Shown here in pieces: positions 62,784 to 64,000 of a stretch of 64,000 nt of DNA; the stretch's first letter is position 1; every line of letters begins with the position of its first letter. A model generated the notes under the pieces. It saw only the letters and a program-made list of their open reading frames with translations. It made no database searches and was not told the origin of the DNA. The stretch spans positions 62,001-126,000 of the forward strand of contig DASWQV010000034.1 in NCBI GenBank assembly GCA_036403515.1, written 5' to 3'. The position numbers were made by a program, and so were the translations under genes. The stretch comes from VRUE01 sp036403515. GTDB taxonomy: Bacteria; Actinomycetota; Thermoleophilia; Solirubrobacterales; 70-9.

Positions 62784-62838
62784 CACCCCTGCCTCCAGCC
62801 TCAGTAGGGCCCCGAGGGATTGGTGCGGTCGAGGCTGC

Positions 62839-64000
62839 TTAGCCTTCGCCAGCGGGCGCCACGGCGCCTTCCGGCGCTGCCGGAGGCGGCGCCGGAACTT
62901 CGACCGGCGGAGCGCTTTCGACCGGGGCTGCTGGAGCGGGGGGCGGGACGCTTTCGACGGGGGGAGCTGCAGGTGGGGCCGCGGCAGAGCCGTCGCCGCC
63001 GACTGTGACTACCACCGTGCCGCCTGCTGACGGAGCGCCGGGGGCCGCGGCAGACGGCGCCGCGGCTTCGATGCCGGCCGTGGATTGAGGCGTCGCTTCG
63101 GCGTCTTCGCTGTCGCGGCTTCCTTGGTCGGTGGTCACTTCGTCGTCCAGGGGCGCGCTCGGCGGCGTCGCTTCAGCGCCGGTCTCGGGGGGCTCGGCTG
63201 TGGTGGCTTCGATCGGTTCGGCTGGCGTGTGCTGGAGAACCGGGGCGACCTTGACGTTTTGGGCGGGCGCTACGGCCGCTGTGGGGCCGCTGAGTTGGCG
63301 CGAGATCGTTGCGCCTGCGTGGTCTACGGGCGCCGGTTCGACCTGCTGCTTCACCTCGACCGCGCCGGCTGTGAGCACCGCGGCGGTAACCACCCCGGCC
63401 ACGGCCTTGGTGCCGATCGCACCGCCGACCGCGCCAAGTCCGCCGGCTGCGCCGCTGGAGCTGAGCGCGGCTCCGACGCTGCTTACGGCGCCGGCTCCGG
63501 TGGCGCCGGCGCCCGTTGCGGTCGCCGCACCACCGGTACCTGCACCTCCCAGGCCAAGCTTGGAGACGATGAAGCCCTTCAGCGCCAGCAACGCCCCGCC
63601 GGGAACCAGCGCGGCTAGCACCTTGTCGTTGGAGCGCAATTGGGAGCGGAAGTCGGCGCACTCCTCGCAGTCGCGGACGTGTCGGCGCACCGGGCCGGAG
63701 AGCTTGCGCAGCCCCTCCGCTGCCTCGGCGAGGTCGATTCGCACCTCTCCGCAAGTCAGCTGGCGTGCCTGGCTGGCCTCGGCCAGCGAGATCCGCGCCC
63801 GGACGAGGAGCGACTTGACCGAGGGCACGCTGGTCTCCATCGCCTGGGCGATCTCCTCGTATGACATCGCGTCCATCTCGCGCAGCAAGAGCGCCGAGCG
63901 CTGGGTCTCCGGCAACTTGCCGACGTCGGTGAGGAGCTGGCGGAACTCCTCGCGGTTGTGAACCTTCTCCGCCGTTGAGGCAGCCTCGACCGTCGGCACC
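62839..64000 (-). CDS. Sigma-70-type factor fused to anti-sigma zinc finger and long exported tail (5' end outside window)
   Basis: At least 387 residues, running off the window. Residues 10-78 are sigma region 4 (KLPETQRSALLLREMDAMSYEEIAQAM). A zinc-binding anti-sigma-like motif follows (LTCGEV ... RRHVRDCEECADF). Two Gly/Ala-rich hydrophobic segments flank residues 130-215, and a long Pro/Ala/Glu-rich tail ends the protein. A sigma domain and its membrane-linked restraint in one chain is seen in some actinobacterial ECF groups. The visible GTG at 63999 is probably internal. Confidence 0.75.
   Translation of the reverse strand, partial: VPTVEAASTAEKVHNREEFRQLLTDVGKLPETQRSALLLREMDAMSYEEIAQAMETSVPSVKSLLVRARISLAEASQARQLTCGEVRIDLAEAAEGLRKLSGPVRRHVRDCEECADFRSQLRSNDKVLAALVPGGALLALKGFIVSKLGLGGAGTGGAATATGAGATGAGAVSSVGAALSSSGAAGGLGAVGGAIGTKAVAGVVTAAVLTAGAVEVKQQVEPAPVDHAGATISRQLSGPTAAVAPAQNVKVAPVLQHTPAEPIEATTAEPPETGAEATPPSAPLDDEVTTDQGSRDSEDAEATPQSTAGIEAAAPSAAAPGAPSAGGTVVVTVGGDGSAAAPPAAPPVESVPPPAPAAPVESAPPVEVPAPPPAAPEGAVAPAGEG

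Overview
This 64 kb window looks like ordinary chromosome of a GC-rich (roughly 65-70% by eye) actinomycetote. Neighbourhoods such as rsmI-metG, tatD-rsmA-ispE, glmU-prs, rplY-pth and mfd-foldase-eno-ftsB are typical of Actinomycetota. The content (R2-like ferritins, LCP protein, MMPL exporter, GMC oxidoreductase, many GT-C proteins, CCA-less tRNA) suggests Thermoleophilia/Solirubrobacterales. That placement is an inference from family composition; no 16S gene is present.

Layout. 1-7.3 kb: end of lon, a GT-C glycosyltransferase, a TetR regulator with a striking palindromic operator, an MMPL exporter and an amidase. 7.4-13.5 kb: an R2-like/SCP2 fusion, a frameshifted secreted lipase, an acyl-CoA synthetase, a PRC-barrel protein, an FKBP lipoprotein, an AlkZ-like protein and a glyoxalase-fold protein. 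13.5-16.6 kb: a lone NACHT NTPase with an N-terminal PD-(D/E)XK nuclease, probably anti-phage. 16.7-31.9 kb: housekeeping (glyS, FmdB-type ribbon, LCP, ROK kinase, rsmI, metG, an ABC exporter, an FMN oxidase, tatD, rsmA, ispE, a DedA-PAP2 fusion, a PucR regulator). 31.9-36.2 kb: tRNA-Gln, HdeD, glmU, prs, GDPD. 36.2-40.2 kb: a restriction-modification-like island (two adenine methyltransferases divergent from a DUF3883-type nuclease). 40.2-64 kb: an ABC1 kinase pair, rplY, pth, enoyl-CoA hydratase, GMC oxidoreductase plus deacetylase, mfd, a foldase, eno, ftsB, a repeat-riddled GT-C protein, a thermonuclease, a class I aldolase, an inactive rhomboid with a zinc ribbon, an MBL hydrolase, a second R2-like protein, and a sigma factor fused to an anti-sigma-like tail that runs off the window.

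The most unusual feature is the density of palindromic interspersed repeats. At least four families are present in several copies (here called A, B, C and E). Families A and C have a conserved core held between two arms. The arms differ completely from copy to copy but are complementary to each other within each copy, and in seven of eight copies the left arm contains or abuts the stop codon of the upstream gene. Inner hairpins also keep pairing while changing sequence. Family B and E copies lie in frame inside ispE and inside the 837-residue GT-C gene, like protein-coding palindromic elements. I do not recognise these families. They could be structured RNA 3'-end elements, mobile elements that target terminator hairpins, or both.

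Two defence loci (the NACHT-nuclease and the RM-like island) sit singly between housekeeping genes.
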